Source: CAYVXE01 sp964455375 (GTDB lineage: Bacteria; Zhuqueibacterota; Zhuqueibacteria; Oceanimicrobiales; Oceanimicrobiaceae). Taken from it: a stretch of 64,000 nucleotides of DNA. The first letter of the stretch is position 1. Every line of letters starts with the position of its first letter. Location of the stretch: NCBI GenBank assembly GCA_964455375.1, contig CAYVXE010000002.1, positions 1 to 64,000 on the forward strand. Direction: 5' to 3'. Made by a program: the position numbers and the translations under genes. The notes beneath the pieces are model-generated. The model searched no databases. It saw only the letters and a program-made list of their open reading frames with translations, and had not been told where the DNA came from. Below are positions 43,978 through 52,904 of this stretch, piece by piece.

Positions 43978-45606
43978 ATGGTTACCCGCAAATGGATTGC
44001 TATTTTCATTTTTACCGGTCTCATAAGTTTGTTGTTTACGCTGGAAAACGGAATTTCTCAGGTCAACACCTTAAACCGGGACTATGATCCGGTGGTGGTT
44101 TCCGGCATGTTTCCGGATCTGACCGGCGCTCCTATGGACGAACTTTTCGTTTTTCGCTACAATAAAATGGCTTCATCCTGGGAGATGATCCCGTTCCAGA
44201 TCGATGAAAAAGATACATCAGGCAGCTATTTTACCGCAGACCAGGAACAGGGCCTCGACGCGAATGATGAGATTTCATTCATGGCCAGAGATGCCGGTGA
44301 CCGTGCCGACTCAACCTGGATTGACGATGTTACTTCCCAGAATTTCAGCAGGTACGAAATTACCGTTCGCGATACGTCAAATGGCGAAACGACCGGCTGG
44401 GTTTATCTTTACCGGTCTAACACCCTCACGCTGGAAAATCAAACGGATTATGTGGATTATGTTGCCGGCCCGCCGGGAAATGCCCCCGCAGATACCGTAA
44501 AAGGTCGAACTTACACCTTAGGCAACAGTGCCAATGGGCTACCTAATTTTATGGCCATTCCGCAGACCGCCGGCGGCAACGGGCAGGATATTCTGGACAA
44601 GCAATCCATTGAAATTGTTGCAATTGCGGTTATTGCATTTACGTTGAATGAAACAGATAATCTATTCACGGATAGCCTGGTGGTGAAAAATGGCAACATA
44701 AGGGTGATACGGGAGTTACTCGTTGATATTACCGTCCCCCTGTTTGGTACCGTTTTTAATGATTTACCCATACCGGTGTTTTATTACGGCTTTTCTTATA
44801 CGATTTCCGGAACATTTGATATTCCACAAACCGGACTTCCTGTGACAATCCCCCGGATACAACAAAGCTACAATCTGAATGCCAATGCGGTGGGGATGAA
44901 ATTCTTCAGCAATCGGAATGCAGATGTTGATGTCGACGGTGTCCCGGATACGGTTGATGAAAGCATCGTACCTTTCCCGCAGGAAACCACCTGGACCATG
45001 TTTACCGGGCCCCAAGGTTCTTTTGTGAATTTGTTCAAGGTTCCGGCAATCGGGGAAACCCGGAATCTTTTTTATGAAGATGATGCCGGAAATGGTTCTT
45101 ACGGAAATGCAGGTTTTGTTATCCGAAGTAATTCGCACATTTTTGGTCCGGCACCGCTTGGGCTTACTGGCATTTTCCCGTCTTCGGTGGCAGCCGGTGA
45201 GGAAGCTGCTTTAGGAAATCAACTTTCCATGCCGCTGGATACGCAATCCGAAAGTCAGGAGTTTGGCGCGGTCACCTCCGTAGTGGCGCGGTCAGGTGGT
45301 GAGGTGCCGGAAACATTTACCCTTGCTCAGAATTTTCCGAATCCGTTTAATCCGTCAACGCTCATTCAGTATACGATTCCGGCGAATTTTAGCAGTGTGT
45401 CAAAACAACGCACAACCGTGACTATTTTTAATTTACTTGGAGAGAAAATCGTTACACTCGTGGACAAAGCACAGACACCGGGCAGCTACACGGTAACTTG
45501 GGATGGTAAGGATCGTTCCGGGCACAGAGTTTCTTCCGGTATTTATGTGTACAGGCTGCAAGCCGGCCCGTTCTCCACGTCGAAGAGAATGGTTTTTGTC
45601 AAATAG
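43978..45606 (+). CDS. Secreted protein with Por/T9SS-type C-terminal domain, paralogue 1
   Basis: A signal peptide (MVTRKWIAIFIFTGLISLLF...GISQ) precedes a ~430-residue body of unknown family, with IPFQIDEKDTSGSYF and GLDANDEISFMARDAGD near residues 65-105. The last ~95 residues are a FlgD-like/Por sorting module: FTLAQNFPNPFNPST, VTIFNLLGEKIVTL, VTWDGKDRSGHRVSSGIYVYRL. Export by a type IX-like system is inferred. GGGGAG lies 8 bases before ATG 43978, which is preferred to the upstream ATG 43957. The next gene is a paralogue with a nearly identical 3' end. Confidence 0.8.
   Translation: MVTRKWIAIFIFTGLISLLFTLENGISQVNTLNRDYDPVVVSGMFPDLTGAPMDELFVFRYNKMASSWEMIPFQIDEKDTSGSYFTADQEQGLDANDEISFMARDAGDRADSTWIDDVTSQNFSRYEITVRDTSNGETTGWVYLYRSNTLTLENQTDYVDYVAGPPGNAPADTVKGRTYTLGNSANGLPNFMAIPQTAGGNGQDILDKQSIEIVAIAVIAFTLNETDNLFTDSLVVKNGNIRVIRELLVDITVPLFGTVFNDLPIPVFYYGFSYTISGTFDIPQTGLPVTIPRIQQSYNLNANAVGMKFFSNRNADVDVDGVPDTVDESIVPFPQETTWTMFTGPQGSFVNLFKVPAIGETRNLFYEDDAGNGSYGNAGFVIRSNSHIFGPAPLGLTGIFPSSVAAGEEAALGNQLSMPLDTQSESQEFGAVTSVVARSGGEVPETFTLAQNFPNPFNPSTLIQYTIPANFSSVSKQRTTVTIFNLLGEKIVTLVDKAQTPGSYTVTWDGKDRSGHRVSSGIYVYRLQAGPFSTSKRMVFVK
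45328..45497 (+). repeat. 170-bp identical tract, copy 1
   Basis: Within the C-terminal-domain coding part of paralogue 1. Identical base for base to 47363-47532 in paralogue 2; flanking coding sequence on either side is clearly diverged beyond a few tens of bases. Confidence 0.9.
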
Positions 45607-45712
45607 GAAGCCAAGAGGCGATTTTTCGTGGGCTGCCTCTCATTTCATTTTTCAGGATGTTGACTTCCATTACCGGGATGACTTGTCAATGATAAAAAAG
45701 AGGAGTGAGGCC

Positions 45713-47641
45713 ATGGCGCCAAATATTTTTTATCATCGACGGCGGCTATTTTCCGCTATTTTGTTTTTTCTGTTTACTAGTCAGACTCATGTTTTTGCTC
45801 AGGGATTGCTTAACTCTCTGGACCGGGCTTTTGAAGCGATGATTCTTTCCGGCAGTAATTTTCCGGAATTCATAGGTTCATCCATCGAACAGGGAGAGAA
45901 CGTCCTTTTACTTTATGCCTACAGACGGGACTCGCAGCAATGGCAGCAAATCCCGTTTCAATGGGATGAGAGAGACACGTCCAATTCCTTTTTCAATGCA
46001 ACAGGCGATCAAATCCAGGGACTGGATGACAACGATGAATTGGCATTTATGGCAGCGGATGCCGGCGACTGGGCTCCCGGTTCCTGGGTTAATGATGCGA
46101 GCTCTGAAAATTTTATCCGTTATGAAATTCAGGTTACGGATCCGCTTGATCCTCTAAAATCAGGCTGGGCCTATCTATATAAGTCACTTACTCTGCAGGA
46201 AACTTTCGTCGATGACTATGTGACCTACATTCCAAGTCTTGACCCTGCTACCGGCCAGGATTTTGTTGAAAGTTCGGTTTACAGGATCGGCGGAAATGAA
46301 AAAGGCATTTTTGGATTTTTGTCTCTGCAGCCTAATCCTGAAATCAATTTGTTTGACCGGCAGAAGATTCGCGGTAAAACGAGCTTTTTTCTGTTACCGA
46401 GTTTTGATGAAGAATCCGACTTATCCTTCGTCAGCGTGGAAGCAATCGACGGGCCGGTGAGAATTATCAGACAAATTACTTTTCAACTTGTGGGTTTACT
46501 TGACGTATCGCTGCCTTTGCAATATTTTAGAAACACTGTAGTCCTTGCAGGCAATTTGAATATACCCGCGGAAATAAAGGTTTCATTTTTTGATGTAAAA
46601 GTTCAGGAAATACGGCACTCTATTGATCTTTCTGCGGCTGCTGCTGGTATGAAAATGTTTAATCCCAACAATACAGATATCCTCATTAATGGGATAGATG
46701 ATCCTAATGTGAATAAACAAATAGAATTTTTGCCGAATGTTAATTACATTCATATAACCGGCGAACAAGGTACCATTGTGAATTTATTCGAAATTCCGGC
46801 AACTATCGGTGACAACCGCCAGCTCTTTTATGAGGATAAACAAGGAATTGGTGATCCCGGAGATGGTAATTCTTTCGGCGACTCCGGGGTGCAAATAACA
46901 GGATCAGACATTGAAGGGCAGTTTCCTCTTGCTTTGAAGCTGATTTTCCTGGAACCAAACCAGCCAAGCACAGTAGCCAGTCAGTTAGCTGATTTTGAGG
47001 AAAACCCTCTTACCGTCTCCATTATGCCGCAAACCATTGGAACGGTTCCTGTAGAGTTGACTACTTTTACAGCAACTGTCGAGACAAATAATGTTCGCCT
47101 GCAATGGACGACTGCCACAGAAACGGATAATTTCGGTTTTAACATTCAACGGAAATTACAGGGAAATCAAATGTGGCAAATAGTTGGATTTGTTGAAGGT
47201 AATGGCACAATCATTTCACCATCCAGCTATCAGTTCAATGATGACGACGTGCGGGCCGGTCAATGGCTCTACCGTTTGCAGCAGGTCGATACAGACGGCT
47301 CATTTGCATATTCTCAGGAGTTGATCGTTTTTGTCGGACTGCCGGAAACATTTACTCTTGCCCAGAATTTTCCGAATCCGTTTAATCCGTCAACGCTCAT
47401 TCAGTATACGATTCCGGCGAATTTTAGCAGTGTGTCAAAACAACGCACAACCGTGACTATTTTTAATTTACTTGGAGAGAAAATCGTTACACTCGTGGAC
47501 AAAGCACAGACACCGGGCAGCTACACGGTAACCTGGGATGGTAAGGATCGTTCCGGGCACAGGGTTTCTTCCGGTATTTATGTTTACAGGTTGCAATCCG
47601 GACAATTCTCCACGTCGAAAAGAATGGTTTTTATCAAGTAA
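45713..47641 (+). CDS. Secreted protein with Por/T9SS-type C-terminal domain, paralogue 2
   Basis: Its signal peptide (RRRLFSAILFFLFTSQTHVFAQ) and body resemble the preceding gene (IPFQWDERDTSNSFF, GLDDNDELAFMAADAGDW). An extra domain at ~440-540 (VPVELTTFTATVETNNVRLQW, then WLYRLQQVDTDGSFAYS) is the fibronectin-like segment often found before Por sorting tails. The end repeats FTLAQNFPNPFNPST...SSGIYVYRL. The reading frame is open back to 45503, inside the upstream gene, but AGGAG lies 7 bases before ATG 45713. Function unknown; both look like surface or secreted proteins. Confidence 0.8.
   Translation: MAPNIFYHRRRLFSAILFFLFTSQTHVFAQGLLNSLDRAFEAMILSGSNFPEFIGSSIEQGENVLLLYAYRRDSQQWQQIPFQWDERDTSNSFFNATGDQIQGLDDNDELAFMAADAGDWAPGSWVNDASSENFIRYEIQVTDPLDPLKSGWAYLYKSLTLQETFVDDYVTYIPSLDPATGQDFVESSVYRIGGNEKGIFGFLSLQPNPEINLFDRQKIRGKTSFFLLPSFDEESDLSFVSVEAIDGPVRIIRQITFQLVGLLDVSLPLQYFRNTVVLAGNLNIPAEIKVSFFDVKVQEIRHSIDLSAAAAGMKMFNPNNTDILINGIDDPNVNKQIEFLPNVNYIHITGEQGTIVNLFEIPATIGDNRQLFYEDKQGIGDPGDGNSFGDSGVQITGSDIEGQFPLALKLIFLEPNQPSTVASQLADFEENPLTVSIMPQTIGTVPVELTTFTATVETNNVRLQWTTATETDNFGFNIQRKLQGNQMWQIVGFVEGNGTIISPSSYQFNDDDVRAGQWLYRLQQVDTDGSFAYSQELIVFVGLPETFTLAQNFPNPFNPSTLIQYTIPANFSSVSKQRTTVTIFNLLGEKIVTLVDKAQTPGSYTVTWDGKDRSGHRVSSGIYVYRLQSGQFSTSKRMVFIK
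47363..47532 (+). repeat. 170-bp identical tract, copy 2
   Basis: Same orientation and frame as 45328-45497, about 2.0 kb away. The distance and identity suit recent gene conversion or duplication. Confidence 0.9.
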
Positions 47642-47676
47642 AGAAAGTTTTTGTGACATTCAAATCATGTTTATGA

Positions 47677-47815
47677 GCCACCAAGGCTCAAAGACGCAAA
47701 GTAATTAAAAAACAATAAACACGTCTATTATTCAAAGACAATATACATAAAACAAAGCTATCATTTTAAAGAACCTTTATCTTTTTGTTTCTTCGTGTCT
47801 TGGCGTCTTCGAGGC
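47677..47815. repeat. Small element bounded by imperfect 25-bp inverted repeats
   Basis: The left arm begins GCCACCAAGGCTCAAAGACG and the right arm ends GTCTTCGAGGC. The interior (~90 bases) is A+T-rich without coding potential. It could be a miniature element or a large hairpin. Confidence 0.45.
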
Positions 47816-47897
47816 AAGAATTTATGAATAATCCAGGTTAGATGAATCGGATGCAACAAGGTTTATTCGACGTTTTCGGATAAAAAACAACCAAATC

Positions 47898-47928
47898 AAA
47901 AGCCGCGGTATTTTACTGCGGCTTTTTT
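47898..47928 (+). terminator. Intrinsic terminator before radC
   Basis: AAAAGCCGC (47898-47906) pairs with GCGGCTTTT (47918-47926), extended inward by GTA/TAC, with a 3-base loop and a T tract. It is 257 bases from the previous stop codon and 15 from the radC ATG. Confidence 0.8.
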
Positions 47929-47943
47929 CGTGGAGACAAGATA

Positions 47944-48633
47944 ATGAATCGCTACACCCCTAAGATCAAAGATTGGCCTGAAAATGATCGTCCCCGGGAA
48001 AGGCTTGTTAAATATGGCGCACAAAGTCTTTCTGATGCCGAAATATTGGCCATCATTCTGCGGGTTGGGAATCAGGAATTGACGGCCATTGATTTAGCCC
48101 GTAAGCTGATTAAAGAATGTAACGGATTTCGCGGTCTGGATATGAAGTCGATAGCGGAATTGTGCCAGGTAAACGGTATCGGCCCGGCAAAAGCGGCGCA
48201 AATTAAGGCGGCAATTGAAACGGGAAAGCGGCTTTTTCTGGAGGATGTGCAAAACAACGGCAAGGTGGAATGCAGTGCAGACGTGCACCGGCTGTTGAGT
48301 CCGTATCTGCGGGACTCAAACCGTGAAGTCTTCAAGATATTGCTGCTAACCAGCAGAAATACGATTATTACCGAAAAAACGCTTTTCGAGGGAAGTCTGA
48401 CGGAGAGCATTGTAAGCCCGCGCGAGGTGATAAAAGAAGCCATCAACCAGGGCGCCGCCGCCGTTGTTTTTGTACACAACCACCCTTCCGGTAATCCGCA
48501 CCCCAGTGAGGAAGACAAGCGTCTCACGCGTCATTTAAAAAAAGCCTGTGAATTGGTCGGTGTCAGTGTGCTGGATCATATCATCATCGGAAAAAACGGC
48601 TACTACAGTTTTGCTGATTCCGGTCTGCTTTGA
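47944..48633 (+). CDS. radC: RadC family JAMM/MPN protein
   Basis: A 229-aa protein with an N-terminal helix-hairpin-helix segment (LCQVNGIGPAKAAQIKAAIE) and the JAMM metal motif HNHPSGNPHPSEED, preceded by the conserved Glu in FEGSLTES. The name comes from E. coli, but a DNA repair role is doubtful; a JAMM-type metal-dependent hydrolase is the best structural guess. GGAG lies 8-11 bases before the ATG. Confidence 0.95.
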   Translation: MNRYTPKIKDWPENDRPRERLVKYGAQSLSDAEILAIILRVGNQELTAIDLARKLIKECNGFRGLDMKSIAELCQVNGIGPAKAAQIKAAIETGKRLFLEDVQNNGKVECSADVHRLLSPYLRDSNREVFKILLLTSRNTIITEKTLFEGSLTESIVSPREVIKEAINQGAAAVVFVHNHPSGNPHPSEEDKRLTRHLKKACELVGVSVLDHIIIGKNGYYSFADSGLL

Positions 48634-48764
48634 CAGCTTTTTTGTAAACATCTTTAAATGATCTGTTGAAAATTTGATGAATAATTTGTACCATCACATT
48701 CATCCGGATTTTATCACAGCATATTCTAATAATTACAGCCAGTAACGCGACAGGAGGAACGTGA

Positions 48765-50804
48765 ATGAAGAAAACACAAGATGTTTCGTACATTCCATCT
48801 GAGACCAGTTTGGCGGAGTTTACGGTTAAAGCCATCGTTTTAGGTCTCATCATGGCGGTGGTTCTGGGTGCAGCAAATGCCTATCTGGGTCTGAAAGCCG
48901 GCATGACTATTTCAGCGACATTTCCGGCTGCTGTGATCGCCATTGCAGCATTTCGTCTGCCTTTCATGCGCGGAAATATTCTTGAACAAAATATTGCACG
49001 AACCACGGCTTCGGTTGGTGAAGCGCTGGTTGCCGGAGCAATTTTTACGATTCCGGCATTTGTCATGGTGGAAATGGACGGGCAGCGTTTATGGGTACAT
49101 TTTAATTACTGGGAAACTTCTTCAATTCTGCTTGTTGGGGGCGTTTTGGGGATTCTTTTTGTTATTCTGTTGCGGCGAACCCTTGTCGTTGATGCAGACC
49201 TGCCTTTTCCTGAAAGTTACGCCTGTTACGAAATCGTCCGCGCCGGTCAGCATGGGGAAAGCGGCGCCAATTATGTCTTTGGGGCGATGGGAGTTGGCGT
49301 TTTACTGGAACTGCTTAAAAACAGTAACGGCATGGCGATTTTTCGTGAAAATGTTCAGGTATTTATGAAGTTTCCGAAATCGGTCATTCACCATTTTACC
49401 AGTTCGCGTCAGGCGCTTGGCAATGTAACCCACACCGGCGGTTTGACGTTGGCTTCGCCACTTGCCTCACCCGCGTTGATGGGGGTCGGTTATATTATCG
49501 GGCCCAGGTTAGCATCCATTAATTTTAGTGGTGGGGTTCTGGCATGGTTGGTGTTTATCCCGCTGGCGCTGTTCATCAATCCGGATTTGCGCAGTCAGTT
49601 ACTTCTCGATGGACACGCTGTTCCCTGGAATGAACTGTCCTATTCGATTTGGTACAATCAAATCCGTCCCATTGCTGTGGGCGCTATGCTGGTCGGCTCT
49701 ATGTACACACTTTGGGGCTTGCGAGGGTCGATTTTCTCGGCATTTCATGGCGCATTTAAAGCAAAGGGAAGCGCAGACGCCGCGTTCAAGGAAAATCGAC
49801 TTGAAAAAGATATCAATATGAAATGGATTATCATCTCCACTATCGGGTTAATCATCCCGATTACGCTCGTTTATTATTTGTTTACTCACAGTTTGGGAGG
49901 TGCTCTTATCGCCGCGGTCATTATGACTGTGACCGGGTTTTTGTTTGCAGGCGTGGGCGGTTGGCTCGTGGGGTTGGTCGGCGGGTCGAATCAACCGATT
50001 TCCGGTTTGGCTCTGTCAGCTCTTATTGTGGCTGCGCTGGTAATGGTAGCGATTGGCGTTGTCGGATTGAGCGGTGTGGCGGCCGTGCTTGCTGTTGCGG
50101 CGGTTGTTTGCTGTGCAACCTCCATGGCCGGCGATATGATCCAGGATTTAAAAGTCGGTCATCTCATTGGGGGTACACCGTGGAAAATGGAAGTTGCTGA
50201 AATTATCAGCACAGTTCTGGTGTCATTTGTACTCGTTTTTCCAATTATTCTTTTGCATGAAGGGAATATTGCTGCCGGTGGCATTGGCATTGGCGATACC
50301 CGGCTGCCGGCACCACAGGCCGGATTGATGGCACAGATCGCTACTGGAATAGTGGGTGGCGATATGGCCTGGGGTCTGATTATCATTGGAATGTTTTTTG
50401 CAATTGCCTTGATTATGGTGGATGCGCCGGCGCCCATGCTCATTGCAGTGGGCATGTACTTGCCATTTGATACGACCTTTGCCATTTTTGTGGGTGGTCT
50501 CATTAAATTAGCCATGGACAAATTCATGGAAAAACGAAAAGCTGATAGCGACGAAAAAATGCGAGCGGAAAATGTCGGTACCCTCGTCGCTTCCGGTTTC
50601 ATTGCGGGTGAGGCGTTGACCGGCGTGCTGCTTGCGGGGCTGGTCTTAATGGGAATTCCCTCGATTACGTCATTGGTTGCCGGTGTGGATGAATTTAGTT
50701 TTGTCCATTCTGCGGTTGGGGGATGGCTGTCCATAATTATTTTTGGTGTCGTCGCTTATGGGTTAATCAAGATTCCCATGAATGGCGCCGGTAAAAGTGA
50801 CTAA
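48765..50804 (+). CDS. OPT family oligopeptide/metal-chelate transporter
   Basis: A 679-aa polytopic protein with about 15 hydrophobic helices. The N-terminus FTVKAIVLGLIMAVVLGAAN followed by YLGLKAGMTISATFPAAV and NILEQNIARTTASVGEA is typical of the prokaryotic OPT family, as is CCATSMAGDMIQDLKVGHLIGGTPWK in the second half. Family members import oligopeptides or metal-siderophore complexes by proton symport; the substrate here is unknown. AGGAGGAACGTGA precedes the ATG. Confidence 0.92.
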   Translation: MKKTQDVSYIPSETSLAEFTVKAIVLGLIMAVVLGAANAYLGLKAGMTISATFPAAVIAIAAFRLPFMRGNILEQNIARTTASVGEALVAGAIFTIPAFVMVEMDGQRLWVHFNYWETSSILLVGGVLGILFVILLRRTLVVDADLPFPESYACYEIVRAGQHGESGANYVFGAMGVGVLLELLKNSNGMAIFRENVQVFMKFPKSVIHHFTSSRQALGNVTHTGGLTLASPLASPALMGVGYIIGPRLASINFSGGVLAWLVFIPLALFINPDLRSQLLLDGHAVPWNELSYSIWYNQIRPIAVGAMLVGSMYTLWGLRGSIFSAFHGAFKAKGSADAAFKENRLEKDINMKWIIISTIGLIIPITLVYYLFTHSLGGALIAAVIMTVTGFLFAGVGGWLVGLVGGSNQPISGLALSALIVAALVMVAIGVVGLSGVAAVLAVAAVVCCATSMAGDMIQDLKVGHLIGGTPWKMEVAEIISTVLVSFVLVFPIILLHEGNIAAGGIGIGDTRLPAPQAGLMAQIATGIVGGDMAWGLIIIGMFFAIALIMVDAPAPMLIAVGMYLPFDTTFAIFVGGLIKLAMDKFMEKRKADSDEKMRAENVGTLVASGFIAGEALTGVLLAGLVLMGIPSITSLVAGVDEFSFVHSAVGGWLSIIIFGVVAYGLIKIPMNGAGKSD

Positions 50805-50995
50805 CGGGATGGTCAAAAAAATCGGCATTAAGTAAATTTTTATACAGAGCGCAGCAGACGTTTGTTTTAATAATGCGTTACTTCGCTGAAGCTGAAGCAG
50901 GAAACTCCTTTTTCGGCGAACTCAATTGGTGATTGAATATTATATTGGAAAGCATATTTTACACATTTCAGTCAGGGGGAACGTAGCAATTAAGA

Positions 50996-52777
50996 ATGAT
51001 TTCAACGACAACTAAAATTAAACTGCTACCGGAAGATTTAACCAATAAGATCGCCGCCGGTGAAGTTGTGGAGCGACCGGCTTCGGTGGTTAAAGAACTG
51101 GTTGAAAATTCCATTGATGCCGGTGCCACCGAAATAACAATTATTGTCAAAGACGGTGGCAAGGCGTTGATTCAAGTGGTAGACAACGGTTCCGGCATGG
51201 ATCAGGGAGATCTTCTGTTGGCCTTTCAACGGCATGCCACCAGTAAAATTTACACGTATCAGGATTTGCTGCAAATAAACACGCTGGGGTTTCGAGGTGA
51301 GGCGTTGGCGAGTATCGCTTCGGTGGCACGGGTTGACGCTAAGTCTAAAACGGAAGAAAGCGATACAGGATACGGACTTCAGGCCGCAGGTGGTGTGCTG
51401 AGTGACATTCAGGCGACGGCATGTGCTACAGGTACGTCTATAGCCGTGAAGCAGTTGTTTTACAATACTCCAGCGCGGCGGAAATTCTTAAAAAAAACCG
51501 CCACCGAATACAGGCAGATTGTCGCCGTTCTGAATCGTTTTTTTATCGCCCATCCTGAAATTTCATTTACCTTTGTGAATAGCGACGAAGTTGTTTTTGA
51601 GCTTAAACGCGAGAGTCAGAACCAGCGGATCAGGTCAGTTTTCGGGGCAAGAGTGGCAAACAGCATGCTGCAAATTGAAAATGATGGTCCGGTAGGAATA
51701 ACCGGGTTTGTGGGCAAACCGGATATTTTGCGGCGTTCCAGAGGCGACCAATTCATGTTCCTGAACCGGCGTTATTTCACCAGTAAAAATCTGCATTATG
51801 CGGTGATAAATGCTTTTGGCGAAATTTTGCCGAGAGGGCTGTACCCGGTGTATGCGATTTTTCTTAAGATTGATCCTGCCGAAGTGGATGTGAATGTACA
51901 TCCCACAAAAATGGAAATAAAATTTGCCAATGAGAATCTTATTTTCAGCAGTATCAGAGGGGCGGTGAAACGAGCGTTAAATTCCGAAAAAGTTATTCCG
52001 GTTCTGTCTCATGTATCAGGCGGGGAGGCATTTTCACTGCCCGATTTTCCATTAAACCAGACGGCTGCTTTTGAACCTGCCAGGCAAAATGCTTTTGAGT
52101 TTACAAGTCCGGCCAACAGGGATTCCGAACCGGCAACCGTTTCTCAATTCCCGCCTTCGGAACAGAGTGAACAAGACGCTGTTCAGAATATTCCCGGGAC
52201 AAAGATCCGGTTTGAAAGGACCAATGTCTGGCAAATTCATAACAAATATATTTTGTCGCAGATAAAAAGCGGTATGATCATTATCGACCAGCATGTGGCA
52301 CATGAGCGGATTCTCTATGAAGATGCTTTAAAGTATTTTGAATTGCGTAAACCGTCGTCGCAACAACTTTTGTTTCCACAGGTCATAGAATTATCCATGG
52401 AAGACTTCACTATTTTGCTGGAAATGATTCCCTTTCTGGAGAGAATTGGTTTTGTCATCAAATCATTCGGTAAAAACACGGTGGCGGTGGAAGGTGTGCC
52501 TTCCGGTGTGAAAATAAGTAATGATGAGAAGATTCTGCTGGATATTCTCGATGAGTACAAGCGCGGTCTGCGGGAGAATGTGGAGATACGCGAGAATGTG
52601 GCCAGATCCTTTGCCTGTCACTCGGCGATCAAAGCAGGGGATCAGCTTTCACTGGAAGAAATGAATATGCTCATCGATAAATTGTTCAGTACGAAAGAGC
52701 CGTACTATTGTCCACACGGGCGGCCTATTGTCATTCATGTTCCGTTGGAGGAATTGGACCGGCGGTTTAAGCGTTAA
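50996..52777 (+). CDS. mutL: DNA mismatch repair protein MutL
   Basis: MutL couples mismatch recognition to strand removal. The N-terminal GHKL ATPase shows KIAAGEVVERPASVVKEL, ENSIDAGAT, DNGSGM, TLGFRGEAL and NTPARRKFL. The C-terminal dimer domain carries an endonuclease motif DQHVAHERILYE (from residue 431; DQHA is usual, so Ala is replaced by Val), SFACHSAIKAGD and CPHGRP (from residue 572). This pattern indicates a nicking MutL, expected in bacteria without MutH. The 593-aa length is normal. The 191-base gap upstream carries no gene. Confidence 0.95.
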   Translation: MISTTTKIKLLPEDLTNKIAAGEVVERPASVVKELVENSIDAGATEITIIVKDGGKALIQVVDNGSGMDQGDLLLAFQRHATSKIYTYQDLLQINTLGFRGEALASIASVARVDAKSKTEESDTGYGLQAAGGVLSDIQATACATGTSIAVKQLFYNTPARRKFLKKTATEYRQIVAVLNRFFIAHPEISFTFVNSDEVVFELKRESQNQRIRSVFGARVANSMLQIENDGPVGITGFVGKPDILRRSRGDQFMFLNRRYFTSKNLHYAVINAFGEILPRGLYPVYAIFLKIDPAEVDVNVHPTKMEIKFANENLIFSSIRGAVKRALNSEKVIPVLSHVSGGEAFSLPDFPLNQTAAFEPARQNAFEFTSPANRDSEPATVSQFPPSEQSEQDAVQNIPGTKIRFERTNVWQIHNKYILSQIKSGMIIIDQHVAHERILYEDALKYFELRKPSSQQLLFPQVIELSMEDFTILLEMIPFLERIGFVIKSFGKNTVAVEGVPSGVKISNDEKILLDILDEYKRGLRENVEIRENVARSFACHSAIKAGDQLSLEEMNMLIDKLFSTKEPYYCPHGRPIVIHVPLEELDRRFKR

Positions 52778-52786
52778 AATGCCATA

Positions 52787-52836
52787 TTTATGTCGTGGAG
52801 CATGAGCTTAATTTCTCAACATAAATGTTGAGCTAC
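52787..52836. repeat. REP-like palindrome, copy 2
   Basis: Shares ATGTCGTG, GAGCTT and CTCAACAT-AA-ATGTTGAGCTACA (hairpin arms 52815-52822 and 52825-52832) with the element at 38951-39006. The left palindrome arm is decayed. Confidence 0.55.
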
Positions 52837-52845
52837 AAATAATTC

Positions 52846-52874
52846 TTGACTTCTTGAATCTGATTTTGTATAAT
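52846..52874 (+). promoter_or_regulatory. Promoter of the aromatic amino-acid operon
   Basis: TTGACT at 52846-52851 and a perfect TATAAT at 52869-52874 with a 17-base spacer, the best promoter in the window. Transcription should start near 52881, about 24 bases before the leader peptide and 220 before trpE. Confidence 0.8.
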
Positions 52875-52904
52875 CTTGTAATCAGTCATAAAAATCAAAA
52901 AAAA

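Larger units (their letters stand above)
47642..47943. other. Intergenic region with imperfect inverted repeat and terminator
   Basis: No gene. Arms at 47677-47701 and 47791-47815 are inverted copies matching at 18 of 25 positions, of the CCAAGG...AAAGACGCAAAG type that recurs between genes in many bacteria. A terminator follows at 47898-47928 and radC begins after it. Confidence 0.5.

Noticed and set aside
50159..50734. 191-aa minus-strand open frame inside the OPT gene
   Set aside because: Proline/serine-rich reverse reading of transmembrane codons; no independent support.
50805..50995. Repeat shared between the gaps at 15.7 kb and 50.9 kb
   Set aside because: Only AATGCGTTAC and a CTGAAG..GAAAC stretch agree; the match is too short to claim a repeat family without a genome search.
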